From assembly GCA_016845585.1 (NCBI GenBank), contig JAERSO010000026.1, positions 1 through 64,000 of the forward strand: a DNA stretch of 64,000 bases, written 5' to 3'. The notes under the pieces were generated by a model. That model saw only the letters and a list, made by a program, of their open reading frames with translations, did no database searches and was not told the DNA's origin. Positions 39,175 to 47,495 of this stretch are shown one piece after another (position 1 is the stretch's first letter; each line of letters opens with the position of its first letter). Source of the stretch: Acidimicrobiaceae bacterium. Lineage in GTDB: Bacteria > Actinomycetota > Acidimicrobiia > Acidimicrobiales > Aldehydirespiratoraceae. Made by a program: the position numbers and the translations under genes.

Positions 39175-40619
39175 CCGAACGGCTCCCGCCGTCGGATCGG
39201 CGGGTACTCGCCGACTCTGATCTTCGGGTCATCGCCGACGGCCGCGTGCTGATCGGCGGCAGCCCGCTGCGAGTCATGCGACTGTCCGCGACCGGGGGCC
39301 GGGCGGTCGTCGACTGGCTCGCCGGTGCCCCCATCGGCGAGTCCGCCGCCCGGCGGAAGCTCGCCCGCCGCCTCCTCGACGGCGGCATGGTCCACCCGGC
39401 CGATACCGACCGCGGACCGCGAGTCGCGGCGACGCCGCAGACCCCGGTGCGTGGTACTGGCATGACGGTGGTCGTTCCGGTGAAGGACGACCAGGCAGGG
39501 TTGGACCGGCTGCTCGCGGCGCTGCCGGAGGTCGCAGTGGTCGTGGTCGACGACGGGTCCGCCATTCCCATCGGGGCCCCGAGCGCCACAGTGATCCGTC
39601 GTGACGAGTCGGGTGGGCCGGGCGTGGCACGGATGACCGGGCTGAACGCCGTTGAGACGGAGTTCGTTGCCTTCCTCGATGCCGATGTCGAACCGGGTCC
39701 AGACCTGTTCGACGGGTTGCTGGGGCACTTCGCTGATCCGGCGGTGGTGGCCGTCGCTCCCCGAGTACGGAGCCGCGCGGGCGCATCGACGCTTGCCCGG
39801 TATGAGGTCGACTTCTCACCTCTCGACCTCGGCGATCGACCGGCGATCGTCGGACCGCGCCGACGCATGTCGTATGTCCCGACCGCAGCGCTCGTCGCGC
39901 GGCGAGCCGCGATCGATGAGGTCGGCGGGTTCGACCCCGATCTCCGCTTCGGTGAGGACGTCGACCTCGTCTGGCGGCTCGTGGACGCCGGCGGCACCGT
40001 CCGCTACGACCCCACGGTCGAGGTCGTGCACGAGCCTCGTCGCTCATGGGGCTCCTGGCTTCGCCAACGAGTGAGCTATGGATCGTCGGCGTCCGCCTTG
40101 GCCGAGCGGCATGGTGCGGTGGTCGCCCCTGCTCGCTGTTCGTGGTGGAGCGCCTTCGCCTGGTGGCTGGTCGCGCTTCGTCGTCCCGTGGCCGGCGTCG
40201 TAGTCGCCGCCGGCTCGACGCTTGCGCTCAGTCGGAAGCTGGCCGATGTACCCGACGCGGCCTGGCATTCGCTCCGGATCGCCGGCTGGGGGCACCTCCA
40301 CGCAGGTCGCGGGCTGGCCCAGGCGATCGGCCGCGTCTGGTGGCCGGTCGCTGTTCCACTCGCCATCGTCCGGCCCCGGCTTCGTCCCGCCGTCATCGCC
40401 GCTCTGACCATCGGCCCGGTGATCGAATGGCGAGCGAGCGATCGCCGACTCGGCCTGGCCGGCACCATGCTCCTGCGCATCGCGGACCAGATGGCGTACG
40501 GCGTCGGCGTGTGGCGATCGGTCCTCGGTTCCGGGTCGGCCCTCGCCCTCCGTCCAGAGTTCGTCTCCGGGCCGAATTCGAACGGTGAGGAACCGGCCGC
40601 TACGGTCTCGCCCTCATGA
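39171..40619 (+). CDS. mftF: Mycofactocin system glycosyltransferase MftF
   Basis: RVLIGGSPLRVMRLSATGG...TVVVPVKDDQAGLDRLLAAL...VVVDDGSA...EFVAFLDADVEPGPDLFDGLLGHFADPAVVAVAPRV...ALVARRAAIDEVGGFDPDLRFGEDVDLVWRL. Confidence 0.93.
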   Translation: MTERLPPSDRRVLADSDLRVIADGRVLIGGSPLRVMRLSATGGRAVVDWLAGAPIGESAARRKLARRLLDGGMVHPADTDRGPRVAATPQTPVRGTGMTVVVPVKDDQAGLDRLLAALPEVAVVVVDDGSAIPIGAPSATVIRRDESGGPGVARMTGLNAVETEFVAFLDADVEPGPDLFDGLLGHFADPAVVAVAPRVRSRAGASTLARYEVDFSPLDLGDRPAIVGPRRRMSYVPTAALVARRAAIDEVGGFDPDLRFGEDVDLVWRLVDAGGTVRYDPTVEVVHEPRRSWGSWLRQRVSYGSSASALAERHGAVVAPARCSWWSAFAWWLVALRRPVAGVVVAAGSTLALSRKLADVPDAAWHSLRIAGWGHLHAGRGLAQAIGRVWWPVAVPLAIVRPRLRPAVIAALTIGPVIEWRASDRRLGLAGTMLLRIADQMAYGVGVWRSVLGSGSALALRPEFVSGPNSNGEEPAATVSPS

Positions 40620-41734
40620 GCATGATCATTCCGCAACGGGTCGACGACCTCCTTGCTCGCGGTACCCGAGAGGTCGATGTCGGGCACATTCTCGGCGGTC
40701 AGATCGCCGTGGCGCTCGAGGGCGAACTCGTGGTCAACGAAGCACTCGGCGATGTCACGCTCGACCAACGCATGCACACCTACTCGGCGGTGAAACCAAC
40801 GGTGAGTCTCACGGTTCTGGAGCTCGCCGCCGACGGGTTGTTCGACCTTGATGCTGCAGTCGCATCCGTGCTCCCGTCCTTCGCCGGAGAAGGCAAGGCT
40901 GCCATCACGATTTCACAGGTGCTGTTGCATGCCGGTGGGTTCCCGCACGCGCCGATGCCACACGAATTGTGGGCCGACCGGCCGGGCCGCCTCGAGCGAT
41001 ATGCCGCATGGCGCACCACCTGGGAGCCCGGTACGGCCTTCGAGTACCACGCATCTTCAGCGCATTGGGTTCTGGCCGACCTGATCACCGAGGTGACGGG
41101 CCGTCACCATGCCGACGTCGTGACCGAGCGGATCATGGAGCCGGCCGGTGCGAAGCGGTGGCTCGCCATCCCACACGACGAGCAGGCCGACATCGTCACG
41201 GTCGAGGCCATCGGCACGCCGCCCGACCCTGGGGCCTTCCGCGAGAAGTTCGGGATCGACATGCCGGTCACCGAAGTGACCTCTGATGCACTGTTGGCCT
41301 TCAACGACCCCGACATCCGCGCCGCCGGTCAGCCGGGTGGCGGGGGTGTCGCGAGCGCCGCGGACGTGGCTCTCTGGTACCAGGCGATCATGCACGACGA
41401 CGGTGAGATCCTGCGGCCCGAGGTCAAGCTGGATGCCCTCACCATGGTGCGCCAGAACCATGAGGACTGGCTGGGCGTCCCCGCGGAACGAACCCACGCG
41501 TTCTACCTCGGCGGCGATCAGTCGTCCCGGGCCGCGCGCGGTCTCGGCCACACCGTGAGCTCGCGAGCGTTCGGACACAACGGTGCCAGCGGTCAGCGCA
41601 TCTGTGCTGACCCCGAGAGCGGTCTCTCGATCGCGATCATGACCCGGGGCCTCGACCTCGACGACATGGTCTACAACCACTGGGGCACGGCCCTGTCGTC
41701 CAAAGCCGGCCTCCTCACGACACCCGTCGACTGA
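40616..41734 (+). CDS. Serine hydrolase (beta-lactamase/class C-like)
   Basis: MHTYSAVKPTVSLTVLELAADGLFDLDAAVASVLPSF...LLHAGGFP...YHASSAHWVLADLI...HNGASGQRICADPESGLSIAIMT. Confidence 0.88.
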   Translation: MSMIIPQRVDDLLARGTREVDVGHILGGQIAVALEGELVVNEALGDVTLDQRMHTYSAVKPTVSLTVLELAADGLFDLDAAVASVLPSFAGEGKAAITISQVLLHAGGFPHAPMPHELWADRPGRLERYAAWRTTWEPGTAFEYHASSAHWVLADLITEVTGRHHADVVTERIMEPAGAKRWLAIPHDEQADIVTVEAIGTPPDPGAFREKFGIDMPVTEVTSDALLAFNDPDIRAAGQPGGGGVASAADVALWYQAIMHDDGEILRPEVKLDALTMVRQNHEDWLGVPAERTHAFYLGGDQSSRAARGLGHTVSSRAFGHNGASGQRICADPESGLSIAIMTRGLDLDDMVYNHWGTALSSKAGLLTTPVD

Positions 41735-41770
41735 GAAAGCACACTGGGGTCTGACCCCATCGTGCTTTCT
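41734..41770. repeat. GGGG-TCTGA-CCCC hairpin repeat, copy 6
   Basis: AGAAAGCACACTGGGG-tctga-CCCCATCGTGCTTTCT immediately after the serine hydrolase stop. Confidence 0.9.
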
Positions 41771-41994
41771 CCTCAGGCCTCCGCGGGGCTGATCCGAGCT
41801 TCACGGCGGATCGCCCCCCCAGAGCAGCGTCATGGCCATGACCGTGACGAGGATCGCCGGGGGTGCCACACCGACGCCGTGACGGTCGGCCAATACACCG
41901 ATCAGAGGCCGAACATCGCGAAGACGACGAGGACCAGCACAAAGAGTGAGGGGGCCGCCTGGCGGACGCGAACCATGGCGGGAGTCTGCCTGGT

Positions 41995-42786
41995 CTAGCG
42001 GCCTCGTTCGCGCAGGTAAGCGGCGCCGACCTCACGGGACTCGGGGTCGTGCATCGCGTTGACGAGCACGTCGGCATCGCTCCAGGCGAAGCGGGTGGAG
42101 ACCAAGGCTTCGGTCGCCGCGTCCACCGCGATGAGGGTGGCGCGCAATGTCAGTGACGACTTTGCGGCGAGGGTGGCAGCGAGCTCCTCCACCTCGTCGA
42201 CGAGCCTGTCGTCGTCCACCATGCGCGTGACGAACCCGCGAACGTGAGCCTCCATCGCCGTGAATGGCCGACAGGTCATCACCAGATCTCGGGTGGCGGC
42301 CGGGCCGATCTCGCGAACGAGCCGAGGAATGCCGCCCCATGCCAACGGGATCCCGAGATCGACCTCGGGAATGGAGAACCGGGTGGACTCGGCCGCGACG
42401 CGGAAGTCGCATGCGCCGGCCAGGACGACACCGCCGCCCACGCAGTGTCCATGGATCGCGGCGATCGTCACCGCCTGCATCCCTTCGATCGCCTCGGCCA
42501 TCAGCCGGCCGGCATCGGCGCCGGCTCGGGCGATCCCCGAGTCGCCCTGGGTGAACGCGGAGAGATCCGCGCCCGCCGAGAACGCTCGACCGGCTCCGGT
42601 CACCACCACGACGCGTATGTCGTCCCGACCGTCGAACCAGGTCGCGGCGACGGCCAACTCCTCCAGGCAGAGCGTCGACAACGGGTTGAGCTTGTCGGGC
42701 CGGTCGAGCGTCAGCCGCCCGATCCGTCCCTGGAGTTCAACCCTCAGTGTCTCGAACGATGGTGGCGCAGAAGTCGATGATCCCAT
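41995..42786 (-). CDS. Enoyl-CoA hydratase/isomerase family protein
   Basis: LQGRIGRLTLDRPDKLNPLSTLCLEEL...AFSAGADLSAF...IHGHCVGGGVVLAGACDFRVA. Confidence 0.88.
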   Translation of the reverse strand: MGSSTSAPPSFETLRVELQGRIGRLTLDRPDKLNPLSTLCLEELAVAATWFDGRDDIRVVVVTGAGRAFSAGADLSAFTQGDSGIARAGADAGRLMAEAIEGMQAVTIAAIHGHCVGGGVVLAGACDFRVAAESTRFSIPEVDLGIPLAWGGIPRLVREIGPAATRDLVMTCRPFTAMEAHVRGFVTRMVDDDRLVDEVEELAATLAAKSSLTLRATLIAVDAATEALVSTRFAWSDADVLVNAMHDPESREVGAAYLRERGR

Positions 42787-42852
42787 CCCGAGAGGCTGTC
42801 ACACCCGCCCCTCGGTCTGCGATCCGGGTTGGGGGATTCGAGGGAGTTCGTC

Positions 42853-44172
42853 CTACGCGATGCGCACCGAGGCGGTGTCCTCGGCAGTGGCCGTCTCGTC
42901 GACGCCGGTCGGTTCGAGGATCGACAGCTCACCCGTGATCGCTTCGACGCGTGCCCAATCGGCGACGTCGGAGTCCTCGGTGAGAAACACGATCTGCTGC
43001 CCATCCGAGGAGTGGCGCAGGAGTTCGAGCAGCGGCGCCTTGAGATCGTGGTCGATCCCCATGAGCGAGTTGTCGAGGACGAGTGGCAGGCTCTCGCCGT
43101 CGGGGCCGGCGGTGCGGACGGCTTCGAGGCGAGCCATGAGCGCGTGCGCGAGTGCGGCGGCGTCATCGTCCTCGATCGTCAGTGGGTTGGTGGTGATGGT
43201 GCTCACGTCGGAGATCCGACGGGACGCTTCCTCGATCTCACCGCGGTGTTCGTAGGCCCACTCGGGAACGATGTCACCGGCGATACCGAACCATGCGGTC
43301 ATGGCCGCCTCGTGTTCGGTGCCGGCCTCGACCATGCGGCGACGGGCGGTCTCGGAATCGAGAAGGCCGTTGACTCGCTGGAGGTGGAAGCCGAGATACG
43401 AGTCGGCGCCGGCGGCGGCGAGCGCCTCGTGCTCGGCCTTGCGTGCCGCCACCATGCGCTGGTGCTGCAGGAACGAAATCGCCGTGACGACGGCCGCCAG
43501 GACGATGAGACCCATCGCGGCGACCTGGCTCACGAACATCGCGGCCGGTACTGCGGCGAGGGCCGAGACGGCACCGATGACGAATGAGATCTTCCGGAAT
43601 CGTTCCGCACGGGCCTGCGCATCCTCGAAACGCTGGTGCTGTTCCTCGATGCGTGCGACGACCGCCGCGTCTTCGGGCGACGATCCGCTGTCGGCCGCGG
43701 CCGCGTCGAGTTCGACCTGAGCCGCCCGCACCCGCTCGGCGAGGCCCCACAGGGTGGGGGCATCGACCGAGGCCAGACGACGGACGATCTGGTCATGACG
43801 GGTGCTGGTGGTCAGGTCCGTTGACGTGACGCGAAGCGTGCGCTTTGCCGCGCGCTCGTCGAGTCCGGCAACGGCCAGGAGGTCGATGGCTCCGGTTTCG
43901 TCGGCGAATCGACTGCTGACGTCCGCCGAGGCATCGATGTCGATGACGCGCGCCCGGGCGCCGTAGGGCCGGAAGATGGCGAACCGGTTACCGGTGTCCG
44001 CCATGATCTCCGCGTGCACGCCGGCGCGACTCGAGGTCAGCGAGCCCACCAGTTCACTGATGAGACCCTCCCGCTCAAGCCGGCCAACACCGGAAATCAC
44101 CGTGAGGCGGGGATGAAAGTCCAACGAGAACGTGTTCTCGTCGGCCTCGATGACCAATCGCTCGAATTGCAT
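42853..44172 (-). CDS. SMC/RecF-like ATPase-related membrane protein with degenerate Walker A
   Basis: N-terminus FSLDFHPRLTVISGVGRLEREGLISELVG; coiled coil interrupted by a hydrophobic hairpin FVIGAVSALAAVPAAMFVSQVAAMGLIVLAAVVTAISFL; C-terminal LPLVLDNSLMGIDHDLKAPLLELLRHSSDGQQIVFLTED. Confidence 0.6.
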   Translation of the reverse strand: MQFERLVIEADENTFSLDFHPRLTVISGVGRLEREGLISELVGSLTSSRAGVHAEIMADTGNRFAIFRPYGARARVIDIDASADVSSRFADETGAIDLLAVAGLDERAAKRTLRVTSTDLTTSTRHDQIVRRLASVDAPTLWGLAERVRAAQVELDAAAADSGSSPEDAAVVARIEEQHQRFEDAQARAERFRKISFVIGAVSALAAVPAAMFVSQVAAMGLIVLAAVVTAISFLQHQRMVAARKAEHEALAAAGADSYLGFHLQRVNGLLDSETARRRMVEAGTEHEAAMTAWFGIAGDIVPEWAYEHRGEIEEASRRISDVSTITTNPLTIEDDDAAALAHALMARLEAVRTAGPDGESLPLVLDNSLMGIDHDLKAPLLELLRHSSDGQQIVFLTEDSDVADWARVEAITGELSILEPTGVDETATAEDTASVRIA

Positions 44173-44369
44173 AAGGAACAGTTCGACTTCCTGCGGCGCC
44201 GACTTGAGTCGAAAGACCCAAGCTGATGGGGCGTTGGGACCAGAGTCCCGACATTCGCGAAATCCCGTGGTTCCACGAATCCGCTGACAGTCGGTGAAAG
44301 AGGGTTGGAGTCGGTTGCCGCTCGTGGCATCATTGCCAACGCTCCGCGTCGGGAAACCGCGGCGGGTCT

Positions 44370-44442
44370 GCTCCCTTAGCTCAGTCGGTAGAGCGTCTCC
44401 ATGGTAAGGAGAAGGTCGTCAGTTCAATTCTGACAGGGAGCT
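44370..44442 (+). tRNA. tRNA-Thr (GGT)
   Basis: GCTCCCTTAGCTCAGTCGGTAGAGCGTCTCCATGGTAAGGAGAAGGTCGTCAGTTCAATTCTGACAGGGAGCT; anticodon loop ATGGTAA. Confidence 0.95.
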
Positions 44443-44481
44443 CATCTCAACGGCCCTCGCAAGAGGCCCGCCTGGGAAGGC

Positions 44482-44555
44482 GGCGACGTAGCTCAGTTGG
44501 TGAGAGCGCTCGACTCATAATCGAGAGGTCGACAGTTCGAATCTGTCCGTCGCTA
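44482..44555 (+). tRNA. tRNA-Met (CAT)
   Basis: GGCGACGTAGCTCAGTTGGTGAGAGCGCTCGACTCATAATCGAGAGGTCGACAGTTCGAATCTGTCCGTCGCTA; anticodon loop CTCATAA. Confidence 0.93.
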
Positions 44556-44586
44556 CAGCAGTCCATCGATTCGGGGGAAGCGCAGA

Positions 44587-45237
44587 ATGGCAGAGTCGCC
44601 ACGCCATCCGCTCCGGATCGTCACCAATCCGTCACGTAACGCATCGCGCCCCGGCGGGTCCAATACCTCAGATCCCGACATGGCCGAACTGGTCGAGCGG
44701 GCCGCTGCCGGAGAACGCGAAGCGTTCGATGAACTGGTGCGCCTCACCCACCGCGATGCGTTCGGGTTGGCACTCCGCCTCACCGGCAATGAGGAGGATG
44801 CACGCGACGTGGTGCAAGACGCCTACCTACGGGCATATCGCAGCCTCGGACGGTTCCGTGGTGAAGCGCGCTTCAGCACATGGCTCTACCGGATCGTCGC
44901 CAACTGCTCCTCGACCCTCACCACCAAGCGTCGTCGCTACCGCCACGAGCAACTCCCCGACGACGACCTCGTCCTCGACGATCGCCCGGAGTCCGACCCG
45001 GTCGCGCAAGCCGAGACGGCCGGTCTGCGGCGAGCGCTCGATGCCGCCATCGCCGACCTGCCCCCACGGCTGCGCTCCGTCGTCGTGTTGCGCGATGTCT
45101 ACGACCTGTCCCACGAAGCGATCGCCGAGGAACTCGGCATCTCCGTGAGCGCCGCCAAAGTCCGTCTCCACCGTGCTCGTCGCCGTCTGCGCGAGCAGGT
45201 CTTCCCACTTCCCGGCGAGGAAGCCAACGCCGTCTAG
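44587..45237 (+). CDS. ECF-family RNA polymerase sigma factor (start may be 44680)
   Basis: REAFDELVRLTHRDAFGLALRLTGNEEDARDVVQDAYLRAYRSLGRFRGEARFSTWLYRIVANCS...LPPRLRSVVVLRDVYDLSHEAIAEELGISVSAAKVRLHRARRRLRE. Confidence 0.93.
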   Translation: MAESPRHPLRIVTNPSRNASRPGGSNTSDPDMAELVERAAAGEREAFDELVRLTHRDAFGLALRLTGNEEDARDVVQDAYLRAYRSLGRFRGEARFSTWLYRIVANCSSTLTTKRRRYRHEQLPDDDLVLDDRPESDPVAQAETAGLRRALDAAIADLPPRLRSVVVLRDVYDLSHEAIAEELGISVSAAKVRLHRARRRLREQVFPLPGEEANAV

Positions 45238-45245
45238 GAATTCTC

Positions 45246-45620
45246 ATGTCCACAGATTCACCATCCGATCCCACCTTCGTCGCCGGCGACAGCGATCGCT
45301 GCGCCGGTGTCGCCGATCTCCTCGTCGGCATCGACGAGATCGAGCTGCTCGGCGCCGAGGCGCGCACCCACGTCGAGCAGTGCCTGCGGTGTCAGGCCGA
45401 AGCCGCGAACTATCGACGTCTGCGGCGAACGATGCGATCACTCGCCGACCAGCCCGTGTCCGTCGACTCGATGCTGGAGCACGAGATCATGGTCGCCCTG
45501 GACGCCGAGGACGGACGTGTCGTCCCACGTGTTCCCCGCGGCGCCGCCGTGGCGACTTTGGGTGGTCTCGCGGCCGCTGCCGGTGCGATCGCCATCGCAA
45601 GTCGGCGCCGCGCCAGTTAG
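45246..45620 (+). CDS. Zinc-finger anti-sigma factor-like protein
   Basis: HVEQCLRCQAE (HxxxCxxC ZAS motif); C-terminal TM helix VATLGGLAAAAGAIAIA; directly downstream of the sigma factor. Confidence 0.7.
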   Translation: MSTDSPSDPTFVAGDSDRCAGVADLLVGIDEIELLGAEARTHVEQCLRCQAEAANYRRLRRTMRSLADQPVSVDSMLEHEIMVALDAEDGRVVPRVPRGAAVATLGGLAAAAGAIAIASRRRAS

Positions 45621-45654
45621 CGAAACTGTGCCGCTAGCCTGGGTCGTCGTTCTC

Positions 45655-45727
45655 AGGGGCGTGGCTCAATTGGTAGAGCACCGGTCTCCAAAACCGGCGG
45701 TTGGGGGTTCGAGTCCCTCCGCCCCTG
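45655..45727 (+). tRNA. tRNA-Trp (CCA)
   Basis: AGGGGCGTGGCTCAATTGGTAGAGCACCGGTCTCCAAAACCGGCGGTTGGGGGTTCGAGTCCCTCCGCCCCTG. Confidence 0.96.
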
Positions 45728-45797
45728 CTTGGGAACTGCGGGTCCGGTCTCACCCGGCCTCGCGGCGCCGCCGTATCAACCAAACAGGAACACCGCC

Positions 45798-46097
45798 ATG
45801 TCGATGAACCGACAGCAAAAGCGAATGATGCAGAAGCAGGGCGAGATCGACGCCGACGGCGAGCCGATCCGCGCTCGCAAGCAGCCCAACTCCGGCGGCT
45901 CCGCCCAGGAGCGCGTCGGTCCCGTGCAGTTCCTGCACGAGGTTCGAGGCGAGCTTCGCAAAGTCGCCTGGCCGACCCGCGACGAGACCATCAACTACTC
46001 GATCGTGGTGCTGATCACGATCGTCGTGCTCGGCGCCATGATCTATGGAGCCGACTGGCTCTTCTCCACCTTCATCCTGGAACTGTTCGAGACCTGA
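45798..46097 (+). CDS. secE: Preprotein translocase subunit SecE
   Basis: PVQFLHEVRGELRKVAWPTRDETINYSIVVLITIVVLGAMIYGADWLFSTFI; between tRNA-Trp and nusG. Confidence 0.95.
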   Translation: MSMNRQQKRMMQKQGEIDADGEPIRARKQPNSGGSAQERVGPVQFLHEVRGELRKVAWPTRDETINYSIVVLITIVVLGAMIYGADWLFSTFILELFET

Positions 46098-46101
46098 AAC
46101 C

Positions 46102-46863
46102 ATGAGCGACGACACCGCAACCGAAGACACCGCAACCGAAGAAACCGCGGCCGACGAGACCGCCTCGGCCGGTGCCGGCAAGCTGATCAACGAGTGGACC
46201 GGTGCCGGCGGCGATGACGCCCCCACCGAGGAGGTCGTGGACGGCGACGTCGTCGACGAGGACGAACTGCTCGCCGTAGAGGACGACGAGGAAGAGGAGA
46301 TCATCCTCAGCCCGTACGATCGACCCGGTCGTTGGTTCGTCCTCCACACCCAGTCGGGCTACGAGAAGAAGGTCAAGCAGAACCTCGAAGCCCGCACCGC
46401 GTCGATGAACATGGAGGATCGCATCTACGAGGTGGTCATCCCCACCCGTGAGATCCCCGAGTTCAAGAACGGCAAGAAGGTGATGACCGAGAAGAAGCTC
46501 TTCCCGGGTTACCTCCTGTGCCGCACCCAGCTCGACGACGATGCCTGGTACGTCATCCGCAACACTCCGGGTGTCACCGGTTTCGTCAACCAGGGCGGCA
46601 AGCCCTCGCCGATGCGTCGCAAGGACGTCGAGAACTTCCTCGGCGTCGAAGCCGATCGCAAGCAGGAAGCCACCAAGAAGTCCAAGCCGATGTTCGAGTT
46701 CGACATGGGCGAGACCGTCCGGGTCAAGGAGGGCCCGTTCGCCGACTTCTCCGGCGAGATCATCGAGATCAACGAGGACCAGCTCAAGGTCAAGGTGCTC
46801 GTCAACATCTTCGGCCGTGAGACCCCGGTCGAGCTCGAGTTCGCCCAGGTCGCCCGCCTCTGA
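46102..46863 (+). CDS. nusG: Transcription termination/antitermination protein NusG
   Basis: WFVLHTQSGYEKKVKQNLEARTAS...FPGYLLCRTQLDDDAWYVIRNTPGVTGFVNQGGKPSPM...GETVRVKEGPFADFSGEIIEINEDQLKVKVLVNIFGRETPVELEFAQV. Confidence 0.97.
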   Translation: MSDDTATEDTATEETAADETASAGAGKLINEWTGAGGDDAPTEEVVDGDVVDEDELLAVEDDEEEEIILSPYDRPGRWFVLHTQSGYEKKVKQNLEARTASMNMEDRIYEVVIPTREIPEFKNGKKVMTEKKLFPGYLLCRTQLDDDAWYVIRNTPGVTGFVNQGGKPSPMRRKDVENFLGVEADRKQEATKKSKPMFEFDMGETVRVKEGPFADFSGEIIEINEDQLKVKVLVNIFGRETPVELEFAQVARL

Positions 46864-46960
46864 TTATCGCGGCCGCGCGGGTTGGCGCGGTCGGTTTGTC
46901 CCTCCAGACTTAAAGGTCCCTTTTCCGCGGCTCGTCCGCGAACGCTAGGAAGCAATTCTC

Positions 46961-47389
46961 ATGGCCAAGAAGCAGGTCGCTGCTGTCGTAAAGATCCAGA
47001 TCCCCGCCGGCGCTGCGTCGCCCGCGCCCCCGGTCGGTACCGCTCTTGGTCCGCACGGTGTGGCGATCATGGACTTCTGCAAGGACTACAACGCCAAGAC
47101 CGAAGACAAGCGTGGCCAGATCGTTCCGGTCGAGATCTCGATCTACGAGGACCGAACGTTCTCGTTCATTCTCAAGACCCCGCCCACCCCGTTCCTGATC
47201 CGTCAGGCTGCGGGCCTCGACAAGGCCGCCAACAACCCCGGCCGCGAGGTTGCGGGTTCGATCACCGATGCTCAGGTCACCGAGATCGCCGAGCAGAAGA
47301 TGCCCGACCTCAACGCCATCGATCTCGAGGGCGCCAAGCTCCAGGTCGCCGGCACCGCCCGCTCCATGGGCATCAAGGTCGAAGGCTGA
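46961..47389 (+). CDS. rplK: 50S ribosomal protein L11
   Basis: [38 protein letters not shown]. Confidence 0.98.
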   Translation: MAKKQVAAVVKIQIPAGAASPAPPVGTALGPHGVAIMDFCKDYNAKTEDKRGQIVPVEISIYEDRTFSFILKTPPTPFLIRQAAGLDKAANNPGREVAGSITDAQVTEIAEQKMPDLNAIDLEGAKLQVAGTARSMGIKVEG

Positions 47390-47395
47390 ATTTCG

Positions 47396-47432
47396 AGAAA
47401 GCACGCTGGGGACAGACCCCATCGTGCTTTCT
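47396..47432. repeat. GGGG-ACAGA-CCCC hairpin repeat, copy 7, between rplK and rplA
   Basis: AGAAAGCACGCTGGGG-acaga-CCCCATCGTGCTTTCT, 7 nt after the rplK stop. Confidence 0.95.
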
Positions 47433-47495
47433 GGCCAAGTCGGCCAACGCTCGCACCGGATCACCTCGCCGGGCGGCGCTTACCCAGAGGGAGCC

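Noticed and set aside
41771-41994. Possible tiny two-TM membrane protein (MVRVRQAAPSLFVLVLVVFAMFG... / LIGVLADRHGVGVAPPAILVTVMAMTLLWGG) on the minus strand
   Set aside because: The hydrophobic segments are in two different frames; too short and weak to call without homology or resequencing
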